A DNA stretch of 64,000 nucleotides from a virus: the IMG/VR virus record IMGVR_UViG_3300032092_000015, positions 1 to 64,000 of that record; one strand, given 5' to 3'. The position numbers and the translations under genes are program-made. Shown here piece by piece: positions 8,256 to 16,420 of this stretch (position 1 is the first letter of the stretch; the number at the start of each line of letters is the position of its first letter). The notes below the pieces were generated by a model. That model ran no database searches. It was not told where the DNA came from and worked only from the letters and a program-made list of their open reading frames with translations.

Positions 8256-9737
8256 TTATGCTAAGTTTAATAGGTTAGCAAATGCAGTACCGTCTGCTTT
8301 AGTAACACTGAACTTAACGTATTGAGTTTCAGGGTGGAAACCAGCTTCAACTAGAGCGAATCTAGATTTAACCGCAATTTTAGGAGCCATAGTTCCTTCA
8401 GCGATAGTTTGTACTGATTCAGCCATTAAGTAAGGCATGAAAACTAATCCAGGACCATTACCATCACCTTTTCTACCTACTAATACGTGATTGTAGTTCC
8501 AAGCCCATTTAGGGTTAGTGTAAACTTGTACACCAGCTACTGAACCTACTGGGTAGATTGCACCTGCAGCTTGAGATACTGTATTAGCAAATGGATTTGG
8601 TACGAAACCAGCAACAGCTTGAAGAACTGTAGCAACTTGAGGACCTACAACTGCAAAGTTACCTGCACCTCTACGACCACGGTTAGCGATCAAGTTAGCA
8701 GCAGCTAAAATACCAGTTAAGATTTTTCTGTGCTCAGAACCTTCAGTTTGACCACCTGTGAAAGATGCAGCTGCAACTAATTTTACGTTTAATGCGCCTG
8801 CAGCGAATTCACCAGCAGCAACCGCTCTAGTTAAGTTAGTAGTACCTAAAGTAGCGATGTTATTGATGATTAAGTCGTTGATGTTTTGAGTTAACTCGTT
8901 AACAAGTACTGCTTCAACTTGAGCAACAGCGTCAACGCCGAATTGCTTAAGATCTTGTACCTGCTCTCTTGTTACTGCAGCAGCAACTTGGAAAGTCTTA
9001 GCTTCAACAGCTTTGCTGAATAAAGATAGACCCATGATTTTTTCGTTAGTTTGCTCACCAACACCTCTTGTGAAAGGATCACCGTTAGCGTCTCCAGAGA
9101 AGCTAGGGATGTGATCTTCTAAAGCTTTTACTAATTCTACAGTTACTGAACCAGAAGTTACAGTAAATAGATCAGCAACAGTTCCAGCAGTTGAAGTTAC
9201 GAAAGCTTCACCAGCGTCATTGATTTTGTAGATGTTTTTACCATCGATACGAGATGTACCAATTAAAACAGCTCCAACTTGAGTACCTTGAGTACCTGAA
9301 TCAATATCAGCTAAAGCAAGACCTGTACCAGATGCTTTAACAATTGTAGGAGTAGTTGTACCAGCTAACTTACCACCTTCGTAAACGAAGTCTAAGTAAG
9401 ATAATAGACCCATAGGACCAGCCATAGGAATAACAGGTACTAAGTCTAAACCGATAGTTTGAGCAGCTACTTGCATTGCTAAAGGTAACAATGTAGGAGC
9501 TTTATCACCAGAACCTTTTGCAACACCATCAACGGCACCAGGAAGTGCAACAGCACCCATACCGAAAATGTTACCTGCAGAACCAAGTGACATCATATTT
9601 GCGTCTTCGTACAACTTGTGGTTGTGGCAGTACTCAGACATCCAAGCTAGTTTAGAAGCATCATTGATACCAGTAGCAGATTCGATGATCGGTGACCATG
9701 TCTCTCTGATTTCAGCTTCATTAATTAAATTTGCCAT
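8256..9737 (-). CDS. gp23: Major capsid protein, gp23-like
   Basis: 493 residues (T4 521). HK97-fold shell protein of the head. Matching segments are T-W-S-P-I-I-E near the start, G-N-F-A-V-V-G-P (about 365), and the C-terminal run H-V-L-V-G-R-K-G, F-M-P-Y-L-M and K-S-R-F-A-L-V, equivalent to T4 V-G-Y-K-G, Y-A-P-Y-V-A and K-T-R-Y-G-I. L-Y-E at 42-44 is a possible prohead protease cut, where T4 removes 65 residues. Codon use is noticeably more even and GC-richer than neighbours, as expected for a very highly expressed gene. Own promoter with an 80-base leader and own terminator. Confidence 0.95.
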   Translation of the reverse strand: MANLINEAEIRETWSPIIESATGINDASKLAWMSEYCHNHKLYEDANMMSLGSAGNIFGMGAVALPGAVDGVAKGSGDKAPTLLPLAMQVAAQTIGLDLVPVIPMAGPMGLLSYLDFVYEGGKLAGTTTPTIVKASGTGLALADIDSGTQGTQVGAVLIGTSRIDGKNIYKINDAGEAFVTSTAGTVADLFTVTSGSVTVELVKALEDHIPSFSGDANGDPFTRGVGEQTNEKIMGLSLFSKAVEAKTFQVAAAVTREQVQDLKQFGVDAVAQVEAVLVNELTQNINDLIINNIATLGTTNLTRAVAAGEFAAGALNVKLVAAASFTGGQTEGSEHRKILTGILAAANLIANRGRRGAGNFAVVGPQVATVLQAVAGFVPNPFANTVSQAAGAIYPVGSVAGVQVYTNPKWAWNYNHVLVGRKGDGNGPGLVFMPYLMAESVQTIAEGTMAPKIAVKSRFALVEAGFHPETQYVKFSVTKADGTAFANLLNLA

Positions 9738-9821
9738 TTTTTAAATGAATTTATTTTTGTGTTTTTAGCGTTATGCTCGACATGCTTAGATTTTTGCTTC
9801 TTATCTAATATCGTCGATTGT

Positions 9822-9831
9822 TTTATATATT
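9822..9831 (-). promoter_or_regulatory. Candidate late promoter of major capsid gene
   Basis: AATATATAAA on the minus strand, 85 bases before the gp23 ATG. The leader is much longer than the roughly 20 bases seen for most other late genes, which may relate to high expression or mRNA stability. Confidence 0.55.
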
Positions 9832-9867
9832 TGTGAATTTTTTCAAATTTTCCAATTTTTCAAAAAA

Positions 9868-11265
9868 TTACTTTTTGAATCTTTTTGCAAATTCTTCTTT
9901 CATACCATCTACGTTGTATGGTAATTTAGAAACTTTTTCTTCAGCTTTAGCAGATTCATTAACTACTTCAATTTTTTCCATTACTGGAGCAGTTTCTCTT
10001 AAATCTCTTGTTTGCCAGAAGTTTCTTACTTGATATTCAGTTTCTAATTTATGATATTTAGACTGGGCAAGTAATTGATTCTTTTTGCTTTCAGATAATT
10101 TATTCCATGTTTCTCTATATTCAGCAGGCATAGCTTTGATTACCATTGGTTCGTTTTCAACTGGAGCTCCAGCTACTGCATTATTCCATAATGCATAGAT
10201 TTGAGATTCAGTTAAGAAACCTTTACCTTCAACAGCTTTGGTAATTTTTGCTTTTGCTTCATCAGTTAAAGCATTGAATTCTTCAACTTTTGATTCAGAA
10301 ATAAATTTAAAGAAGTTTGGAGTTGTTGCAGGTTTTGCAGTTGCTTTTTCAACTAAAATTTGTAATTTCTCAGTGATTGCTTTCTTATAAGCATCCATTC
10401 TATCAACTTCTTCAGTTACTTCTTTACCAATATTTTCGCCTTCTGCTTCAGAATCTTTAATATCTTTTTCTAATTCTTTAGAATCATCTTCAGCTCTGTC
10501 TTCAGCTTTAGCATATTTAGTGCCTTCGCCATCTACAACTGGAGGTGTAGTATCTTTTAATTCTGTAGATTTAAGATCTTCAGCGTGTGTGCCAGTTTCG
10601 CCAGCAGCTTCAGTTACTTCTTTACCAATATTTTCGCCTTCTGCTTCAGAATCTTTAAGATCTTTTTCTAATTCTTTAGCTGTATCTTCGATAGCATCTT
10701 CACCCGTTGGTTGTTTTTTGCCATCAAATTCTACTTTTGGAGTTTTGTCATCAGACATTTTCTTAATTTTTTCAGCAGGTAAACCAGCTTCTTCTCCATC
10801 AGCTTCAACTAATAAGTTTTTATTTACTGATTCAGCAATATATTCAGCATACTCAGTTACTTTTTCTAAACTTTCTTTTAAATAAGTAACATACTTAAGC
10901 ATATTATCATGAGATGTTGCACCTTCGTTAAATGCCTCAGCTAAATAGTTTGAGTATTCTTTTACTTGGTTTACTGATTCACCAATTTTTTCACTGTATT
11001 GAATAGATTGGTCTAATTTTTCAGCAACATGATCTCCGTGTTGAATAGACTCGTCTACTTTTTCAGCTAAATAATTGTTATATTCAATTACTGAATTCAT
11101 TTTTTCAGCTAAGTATGATGAATATTCTTTAAGATTTTCAACTTCTTTAGCAAAAGTACCTTCGTTCTTTTCCTTAAGTGATTCTTTAATACCCTTCATC
11201 TCTTCTGCTAAGTACTTAGAATATTTGTTAAAATCTTCTGTACTTACAAATCTAGATTGTTCCAT
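9868..11265 (-). other. gp22: Possible internal translation start giving scaffold alone
   Basis: Within the protease-scaffold frame an ATG at 11265 (M-E-Q-S-R-F) lies just after the protease domain and is preceded by AGAAGAAAACAAA, one of the few purine-rich leaders here. It would give a 465-residue protein corresponding to a free gp22 scaffold, as in the nested Nu3 scaffold of lambda. Inference; a processed fusion is the alternative. Confidence 0.4.
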
Positions 11266-11856
11266 TTTGTTTTCTTCTATGGTTTGTGTTTGGTTGTCTT
11301 CTATACTATTTATCTCATAAATTAGAATATCGCCTTCATCTTCAAAACCAAAAGCCTCATTTACTCTTTTTAATTCAGCATTAGCAAATCCAGGATCTGC
11401 AACTAAATCGTATGTAAATAATTGTTTGATTTTTACTTTGCCGTCTGATTCAACGACACCAGCTGCTCTAGATGAGATATGAAGAGGTACTCCAGCATCA
11501 ACTAATGCTTTTGCTTGTTTACCAGCATCAGTATCAAGTAGCCTAATTCTACCCATTACTTTTTTGCTTTCTTTGTCATAAGTTAATTCTTCAATAACGT
11601 GTGATACGTTTTTAAGAGAAATATCAAATGCTTGAGGGTGATCAAGTTCACCAAGTAATTTTGATGAACCTATTTTAGCCTGTAGAGCTTCGATTTGAGG
11701 AAGGTATTCGCTTTCAGTATAGATTCTGTTATTTCTATTCTTAACACCAATCTCACCAAAACAGCCTTCTAGTACATAAGCACCAGAATCCTCTTGGTTG
11801 AAGGTCAACGTACTATTTGACCTTTCTAGAATAAGTAGTTTACTTTGTGGAGTCAT
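9868..11856 (-). CDS. gp21: Prohead protease gp21 fused to coiled-coil scaffold
   Basis: 662 residues from ATG 11856 (a GTG at 11868 would add four). Residues about 1-180 are the gp21 protease: V-L-E-G-C-F-G-E, L-L-G-E-L-D-H-P with the catalytic His, I-S-S-R-A-A-G with the catalytic Ser, and D-L-V-A-D-P. Residues about 200-360 are a coiled coil with a repeated Y-S-x-Y-L-A-E unit; residues 380-500 are acidic with a near-exact duplicated segment. T4 carries protease (gp21, 212 residues) and scaffold (gp22, 269) as adjacent separate genes, so this is a natural fusion. Position between core protein and gp23 is exactly the T4 place of 21-22. The C-terminal 160 residues contain F-I-S-E, Y-A-L-W and other helical segments. 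Confidence 0.88.
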   Translation of the reverse strand: MTPQSKLLILERSNSTLTFNQEDSGAYVLEGCFGEIGVKNRNNRIYTESEYLPQIEALQAKIGSSKLLGELDHPQAFDISLKNVSHVIEELTYDKESKKVMGRIRLLDTDAGKQAKALVDAGVPLHISSRAAGVVESDGKVKIKQLFTYDLVADPGFANAELKRVNEAFGFEDEGDILIYEINSIEDNQTQTIEENKMEQSRFVSTEDFNKYSKYLAEEMKGIKESLKEKNEGTFAKEVENLKEYSSYLAEKMNSVIEYNNYLAEKVDESIQHGDHVAEKLDQSIQYSEKIGESVNQVKEYSNYLAEAFNEGATSHDNMLKYVTYLKESLEKVTEYAEYIAESVNKNLLVEADGEEAGLPAEKIKKMSDDKTPKVEFDGKKQPTGEDAIEDTAKELEKDLKDSEAEGENIGKEVTEAAGETGTHAEDLKSTELKDTTPPVVDGEGTKYAKAEDRAEDDSKELEKDIKDSEAEGENIGKEVTEEVDRMDAYKKAITEKLQILVEKATAKPATTPNFFKFISESKVEEFNALTDEAKAKITKAVEGKGFLTESQIYALWNNAVAGAPVENEPMVIKAMPAEYRETWNKLSESKKNQLLAQSKYHKLETEYQVRNFWQTRDLRETAPVMEKIEVVNESAKAEEKVSKLPYNVDGMKEEFAKRFKK
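10411..10679 (-). repeat. 71-bp direct repeat within scaffold
   Basis: 10411-10481 and 10609-10679 are identical except for one base (offset 198). They encode two copies of the acidic segment K-E-L-E-K-D-(I/L)-K-D-S-E-A-E-G-E-N-I-G, in frame. A recent internal duplication. Confidence 0.9.
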
Positions 11857-11876
11857 ATTTATAGACACTATGTTTC

Positions 11877-11886
11877 TTTATATATC
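11877..11886 (-). promoter_or_regulatory. Candidate late promoter of protease-scaffold gene
   Basis: GATATATAAA on the minus strand, 21 bases before the ATG at 11856. Confidence 0.55.
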
Positions 11887-11916
11887 TGATTGATTTTTCA
11901 ATTTTTTAATTTTTCA

Positions 11917-12282
11917 TTAAAGCTCTTCTAATCCGGCTTCAGCGTCAGCAACATCGGCTTCTGCATCGGCACCGCCTTCTTCTTTTTTCTTATCGTCTTC
12001 TTGATTTTCTTTGTTCTCTTCTTCTTTCATTTCATTGTAAAAAGTCTTTAATTTAGACATTTCTTCAGTTTTGAAAGCGTCTTGACCATAAGTATTAAAG
12101 AAATAATCTTCAAACTCTTGTTCTGTTGCTGAGGCTGCAATTGCACCTAGTGTTTCAGCAGCTTTGATTACCGTGCCGTCTTCTAATGTAACATCTTCTA
12201 CATATACTTTAGAATCTTCTGCTTTTAAAGCTTCTGCTTCGGCAACGAATTCTTCAAATGTTTTAATAATTTTCATTTTCAT
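11917..12282 (-). CDS. Prohead core protein (gp67/gp68 position) with capsid-targeting-like N-terminus
   Basis: 121 residues. It begins with M-K-I-I-K-T-F-E-E-F-V-A-E-A, nearly the T4 capsid-targeting sequence (F-I-A-E, cut after Glu). The last third is strongly acidic with E/D/K runs, like T4 gp67. In T4 genes 67 and 68 lie between portal gene 20 and protease gene 21, exactly where this gene is. It has no promoter of its own and follows the portal gene by 18 bases. A core protein cleaved during head maturation is the likely role. Confidence 0.7.
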   Translation of the reverse strand: MKMKIIKTFEEFVAEAEALKAEDSKVYVEDVTLEDGTVIKAAETLGAIAASATEQEFEDYFFNTYGQDAFKTEEMSKLKTFYNEMKEEENKENQEDDKKKEEGGADAEADVADAEAGLEEL

Positions 12283-12300
12283 TTTGGTTTTGTTTAAAAT

Positions 12301-13914
12301 TTAGAATCCCATTCCTCCGCCACCGCCCATTGCAGCCATTGGATCTGCTGGTGGTTCTTCGGCTTTTTCAGCATCTTTTCTAGCTTTATACGCTTCGTTA
12401 GCTGCTTTATCGTCTGGGGAAAGTTTTAAGTATCTGTCAACCAAGAATTCTAAGTCAAAGTAATGTTCTTCTTCCATTGTCATTGGGTTAGCAATCATCA
12501 GGTCTTGGTTCATTTTAGAAATAAAGTCTAATCTCTTTTCCATTATTTCCATTTCTTTTAACTCAGCAAACATGTTCTCTTCATTGTATCTCAATGCAAT
12601 TTGAGTTTTGAATCCAGGATCATCAGAAAATTCTGGATATTTTAAACACATTTGTAAGTATAGTGGTTTTACAAGTATTTCTTGGAATGAGCTTCTTAAA
12701 CGATTAATAAATTTAGAGAATTTAATCTCATCACGAATCATACCATCTGCTGCCAAGTTAAAGTCTCCGCCTCCATCTTCATACATAAATCTATTAAATG
12801 GAATTTTAGAAACTTGTTTTAACTTATCAGAGAAATATTTAAGAGCTTCAGTGTCTGATAATTCTGGTCCATCTCCACCTAAAGTTTCAATTTCTGGTTG
12901 TTCACCATCTTTAGAAGGTAACCAATATTCTTTATTAAATTGAAGCATTGGTTTACCATTAGTTTTCAGCATACCTGAATCCCAATCGAAATCAACAACT
13001 TCTTTATAGTTATTCATTAATTGTGCTAACGATTGTTTAGCACGTGTTTTAGATTTACCTCCAACTGGAATAATGAATTTCATTCTATATGAGGCATTGG
13101 TAACAGCCCAAATAACTCTGGTGTGTTCCATAACTCTTAATAAGTTAAAAGCTCTAATTAATCTTTCAACATAAGAAACTCTAGAAGCTGTGGTAATTGA
13201 AGAATAAGAAATATAGATAATCTGCGCATCATATAATTTTCTTTCTTTGATTGGATCGTCTTTAAACTGGATCCAAACTTTTTTACCATCTTCTTTATTA
13301 TATGCTGGAACTAATGTAATAGGATCGATTTCTTTAAAACCGATAATCTCAGATTGTTCAGGGTTATAGATAATTTCAAATGCAAGATAACCATCAACTA
13401 ACCATTTGCGGAAATAGAACCACGCAGATTGATCTTGTGCAAAGCCAAAATATTGATAAATTTGACGGAATGCTTTATTTAGATAATTATTAACTTCCTC
13501 TGAAATCTCCATTCCAATAATTGATGGATTTGCAATAAAGTTTTTCTCATCATAAACAACCGCTTCATCACAAAGAATATCTAAAATATCTTCAATTTCA
13601 TCGTACATTGAGAATTGACGTAATTCATCTCTCTTTGTTTTATAATTCATGTCAAAGAACGGAATGTTCTTTCTCATGTTTGTATCTGCCATTGATAAAG
13701 CTGCAAATGCTCCATAAATGTCGTCATTATCGATACCCATCACATTCATTTGGCCGTAACCAAATTGATCTTCTGCTGGACCAATTGCTTGAGATTGTCG
13801 TAGTACTAAATCATCATAGTACATACCAAAAGAAGATAACCTTTTTAATCCGTCACTTAGATTAAAAGGTCTTCTGGCACTAAAGGGTCCATTTTTATTT
13901 ACAAATCCAGCCAT
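12301..13914 (-). CDS. gp20: Portal protein, gp20-like
   Basis: 537 residues (T4 524). Forms the dodecameric portal at the unique vertex, through which DNA is packaged and to which the neck attaches. Readable T4-like segments are the conserved helix with D-E-I-E-D-I-L-D-I-L-C-D-E-A-V (about 95-112), the stem region with R-V-M-E-H-T-R-V-I-W-A-V, and K-F-I-I-P-V-G-G. The C-terminus ends in a Gly/Met-rich tail (G-G-G-G-G-M-G-F). First gene of a head operon running into the core protein. Confidence 0.92.
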   Translation of the reverse strand: MAGFVNKNGPFSARRPFNLSDGLKRLSSFGMYYDDLVLRQSQAIGPAEDQFGYGQMNVMGIDNDDIYGAFAALSMADTNMRKNIPFFDMNYKTKRDELRQFSMYDEIEDILDILCDEAVVYDEKNFIANPSIIGMEISEEVNNYLNKAFRQIYQYFGFAQDQSAWFYFRKWLVDGYLAFEIIYNPEQSEIIGFKEIDPITLVPAYNKEDGKKVWIQFKDDPIKERKLYDAQIIYISYSSITTASRVSYVERLIRAFNLLRVMEHTRVIWAVTNASYRMKFIIPVGGKSKTRAKQSLAQLMNNYKEVVDFDWDSGMLKTNGKPMLQFNKEYWLPSKDGEQPEIETLGGDGPELSDTEALKYFSDKLKQVSKIPFNRFMYEDGGGDFNLAADGMIRDEIKFSKFINRLRSSFQEILVKPLYLQMCLKYPEFSDDPGFKTQIALRYNEENMFAELKEMEIMEKRLDFISKMNQDLMIANPMTMEEEHYFDLEFLVDRYLKLSPDDKAANEAYKARKDAEKAEEPPADPMAAMGGGGGMGF

Positions 13915-13935
13915 ATAGCTTTAGTTTTTTATTGT

Positions 13936-13945
13936 TTTATATATT
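13936..13945 (-). promoter_or_regulatory. Candidate late promoter of portal gene
   Basis: AATATATAAA on the minus strand, 22 bases before the portal ATG; it overlaps the last codons of the preceding gene by two bases. Confidence 0.55.
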
Positions 13946-14648
13946 AAGATTTTTTCTTGTTGTCTTTCATTTTAGCCGGTTTCTCTTTCGGTTTAGCTTT
14001 TGCAATTGCCTCTTCTATTCTTTTTCGCTTCTCTTCATTTCTAAAATTAGCATTATATTCTTGAAATTCTTTTCTGATTTCACCAACAGTAGAACCATGT
14101 ATCTTTGCAAATTCACATATTGCAATTTTACCCCAACTCTCATAACTTACAACAGCTTGATTTTTCTTAAGATTTGGTAAATATCTTCTAACAGCAAAAC
14201 CAAACCCATAACGATCTAAAAATCTTTTAGCATTTTCATATTTAAGATCGAGAAGTGGTCTTTGTTTTCTAGCATCGGATGCATTTGTTCCTTTTGTTGC
14301 GTTTTTAATTTTAGATTTCATTGTTTCATAAATCGCATCAAGTAATGCTTGTCTAAATTTAGCAGGTAGAAGGTTTAAATTAATACCAATATCGGTATGG
14401 TCTTTAGTATCTAATGCTAAAACTACTGGGGCTTTATCCCACCATTTTAATTTTTCTTCAGTAATTGGATTCTCGTATTTAAAAACATAAATTTTACCAG
14501 GCTCAAAACGCTTTCTAGTTGGCTTTGCCTCTAACGCCTCTCTAGCTGTAAGAGAATCTCGAAACCAGTTAGTAGCTATACTTTTTGCTTTAGCATATCC
14601 ACCACTGTCTCTAAACATGTCTCTAATCTGATCCTTAATGTAACCCAT
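13944..14648 (-). CDS. Conserved T4-like phage structural-region protein
   Basis: 234 residues. The segment P-G-K-I-Y-V-F-K-Y, then W-W-D-K-A-P-V-V-L-A-L and G-I-N-L-N-L-L-P, resembles a protein shared by many T4-like phages (G-K-x-Y-x-F-x-Y ... Y-D-x-F-P-L-V ... G-L-N-L-H-Y-L-P) that sits near head and tail genes; I cannot name its function. The C-terminus is Lys-rich (last 40 residues), suggesting nucleic acid contact. It overlaps gp4 by 14 bases. Confidence 0.8.
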   Translation of the reverse strand: MGYIKDQIRDMFRDSGGYAKAKSIATNWFRDSLTAREALEAKPTRKRFEPGKIYVFKYENPITEEKLKWWDKAPVVLALDTKDHTDIGINLNLLPAKFRQALLDAIYETMKSKIKNATKGTNASDARKQRPLLDLKYENAKRFLDRYGFGFAVRRYLPNLKKNQAVVSYESWGKIAICEFAKIHGSTVGEIRKEFQEYNANFRNEEKRKRIEEAIAKAKPKEKPAKMKDNKKKS

Positions 14649-15120
14649 TTATTGTCTTTTCGGTTAATATTTGAAAGTTCCAATTTCTTCCAGCACAATA
14701 GGTTTTGGCTGCGATATATTTATCAAGATTTTTTGTATATTGCTCGACTAAAAATTTATAGCTGTCGAGAGATTTCTTTGAATTCTTTTTTGGAGGTTCT
14801 GGCTTCCTAAGTTGATCTTCCGGTTTTATTTCAATTAATAACTCTTTAACCGTTCCATCGTTTTGTAATACTTTTAAATAAAAATCTGGGCTATATGTAT
14901 GCTCTCGTCCATCTAATCTCCAGAAATATTTTATTTGAATTGGTTCGCTAGACCAATAAATTACTTGCTGATTCCTGTCGCACCACATCATAAATTTCCG
15001 TTCCCAGCTAGAACGGAAAATGATAGGCATTGGTCCAACATATTTTTCTCTATTTTGAGGAGTAAAATATCCTTGAACGAATCCTGATTTTTTAGTAGGT
15101 TTTACATTCTTTATTGACAT
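14635..15120 (-). CDS. gp4: Head completion protein gp4 (TnsA-like nuclease fold)
   Basis: 161 residues (T4 gp4 has 150). gp4 acts late in head completion. The match to T4 is strong: F-R-S-S-W-E-R-K-F-M-M-W-C-D-R-N against Y-R-S-N-W-E-K-F-F-F-E-W-L-D-K-N, then W-S-S-E-P, Y-S-P-D-F-Y, and L-I-E-I-K-P. The D-(x)n-E-x-K arrangement is that of PD-(D/E)xK nucleases. It overlaps gp55 by one base and the next gene by 14. Confidence 0.9.
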   Translation of the reverse strand: MSIKNVKPTKKSGFVQGYFTPQNREKYVGPMPIIFRSSWERKFMMWCDRNQQVIYWSSEPIQIKYFWRLDGREHTYSPDFYLKVLQNDGTVKELLIEIKPEDQLRKPEPPKKNSKKSLDSYKFLVEQYTKNLDKYIAAKTYCAGRNWNFQILTEKTINGLH

Positions 15121-15512
15121 TAAATGCTATAGATACCACCACCTTCTTCTGAATCTCCATTTGAAGTTCTATCTAAGGAAATTGTACCTTTGTATTTTAC
15201 CGGATGAATTTTATTCCAACCTTTGGCGTATCCACGTTTTGCAATTTCCGTAAAGTATGCAAATGCGTTAGTATACTGAGGATTGAAATTTTTCCAATAT
15301 TTTAATAAGTCTAAAATTGCAAATTGTAAACAATCCATTCGATCGTCATCATTAACAAATCTCAATTTATTAATTGCCTTTTCTGCTAATAGAATTAGCA
15401 TTTTTTCGGCATCTTTAGTTAATTTATCCTGCTCTTTCGATTCGACAATCGCAGCATAGAAATCTCTATTATTGAGATAATTTTTATTTGCTCTTGGTTT
15501 TCTTTCAGCCAC
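15120..15512 (-). CDS. gp55: Late-transcription sigma factor gp55
   Basis: 130 residues; T4 gp55 has 185. Directs host RNA polymerase to late promoters together with gp33 and gp45. The N-terminal Y-L-N-N-R-D-F-Y-A-A-I matches T4 Y-V-N-N-K-E-L-L-Q-A-I; the middle has L-L-K-Y-W-K-N-F-N-P and N-A-F-A-Y-F-T-E-I-A, corresponding to the sigma region 2 segment G-L-H-N-F-D ... N-P-H-A-Y-I-T-Q-A. The T4 C-terminal clamp-binding tail (S-L-D-F-L) is not obvious; the protein ends G-G-I-Y-S-I. Starts with GTG; a GAAAC-N17-TATAAT promoter ends 22 bases upstream. Confidence 0.87.
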   Translation of the reverse strand: MAERKPRANKNYLNNRDFYAAIVESKEQDKLTKDAEKMLILLAEKAINKLRFVNDDDRMDCLQFAILDLLKYWKNFNPQYTNAFAYFTEIAKRGYAKGWNKIHPVKYKGTISLDRTSNGDSEEGGGIYSI

Positions 15513-15533
15513 GTTATTTAATTATTTTTAGGT

Positions 15534-15561
15534 ATTATACACCGGGTAGTAAAATTGTTTC
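15534..15561 (-). promoter_or_regulatory. GAAAC-N17-TATAAT promoter of gp55
   Basis: Minus strand AGAAAC, 17 bases, TATAAT, then 22 bases to the GTG start. Just upstream is the terminator at 15571-15596, so gp55, gp4 and the next gene form a separately started unit. Confidence 0.7.
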
Positions 15562-15570
15562 TAAAACTAA

Positions 15571-15596
15571 GAAAGGGGCGCAATAGCGTCCCTTTC
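15571..15596 (-). terminator. Terminator after gene 15619-16383
   Basis: Stem GAAAGGGACGC paired with GCGCCCCTTTC on the minus strand with a short loop (TATT), with one G-T pair. Only a weak T-rich tail (TTAGTTTT) follows. Confidence 0.6.
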
Positions 15597-15618
15597 TCCA
15601 AATAAATCTATATAAATC

Positions 15619-16383
15619 TTATGCTTTTAATTCAGCAATCTTAGATTCCCATACTTTAATTTCTTCACTGATTAATTTATCAGCTTCTTTAATTTCTGAA
15701 ATCTTTTTATCAGCTTCTGCTAATAATTCTCTTTGTTCTTTTAAGAATACGATCATTGATTCGCATTCTAAAATTTCTTTTGCTTTAGTAGCTAATTCAA
15801 CTGATTCTCCTTCTAATAAATCTACTAAGAAATTACTAGCATCGTGTCCAGTTTGTTCTTTAACGTATTCAACAGCAGAAACGGCATTTTCAGCCTTAAA
15901 GAATTTTGCAATTCTTGTATTTTCATTAATTCTAGCAACAAAAATGCCAGATTCAGTTTTCATTAAATCTACTTTATTACCATTACCTTCATAACAAGAT
16001 ACGAAATCTAACATAATGAAAGATTCTAAAATAGCTGGTAATTTTTCAAAAAGTTCTGCAGTTATTTTGTGTTCATATCTAACAGCTCCTGCTGCAATTA
16101 AGTGTTTTGCAACTGATTCACCTAGGATTTCACTGCTTCCCCAAGTAAATTTGTTTTCAGTAATATTATATGAAAATCTTGATGCACCATAGTACCATTT
16201 AACATTTTCATTTGTGAAACTGAAAGTTTGGATTGCTCTAATTTTTTCTACAAAATCAGCTGATAGTTTATTAACCTCTAGCTCATTAATTTCTGAACCG
16301 ATCATTTCAAACACTCTTCCATTTAAATAGAACTGGATTGAGTTTTCTGTTTGATTGATTGGAGATAGAATGCCTTTATTCAT
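15619..16383 (-). CDS. Protein of unknown function with C-terminal coiled coil
   Basis: 254 residues; not recognised. Residues 1-180 are mixed alpha/beta (F-Y-L-N-G-R-V-F-E-M, W-Y-Y-G-A-S-R-F); residues 185-254 form a charged helix ending in repeated K-I-S-E-I-K-E / K-L-I-S-E-E. It is a single-gene unit: a GATATATAA box 25 bases before the start and a terminator after the stop. An AGAAC-N17-TATAAT arrangement is superimposed on that box, so it could also be an earlier promoter. Being between gp15 and gp55 does not define a role. Confidence 0.75.
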   Translation of the reverse strand: MNKGILSPINQTENSIQFYLNGRVFEMIGSEINELEVNKLSADFVEKIRAIQTFSFTNENVKWYYGASRFSYNITENKFTWGSSEILGESVAKHLIAAGAVRYEHKITAELFEKLPAILESFIMLDFVSCYEGNGNKVDLMKTESGIFVARINENTRIAKFFKAENAVSAVEYVKEQTGHDASNFLVDLLEGESVELATKAKEILECESMIVFLKEQRELLAEADKKISEIKEADKLISEEIKVWESKIAELKA

Positions 16384-16407
16384 TTTAGCTCTTGTTTTTT
16401 TCTTTTA

Positions 16408-16416
16408 TTATATATC
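16408..16416 (-). promoter_or_regulatory. Candidate promoter before gene 15619-16383
   Basis: GATATATAA on the minus strand, 25 bases before the ATG. AGAAC lies 17 bases upstream of the TATAAT within it, so the site resembles both promoter classes. Confidence 0.45.
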
Positions 16417-16420
16417 TATT

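Noticed and set aside
8256-9737. Major capsid protein start (NLINEAE) as a capsid-targeting peptide
   Set aside because: It lacks the F-x-x-F spacing and gp23 is not targeted in this way in T4; a chance L-x-N-E match.
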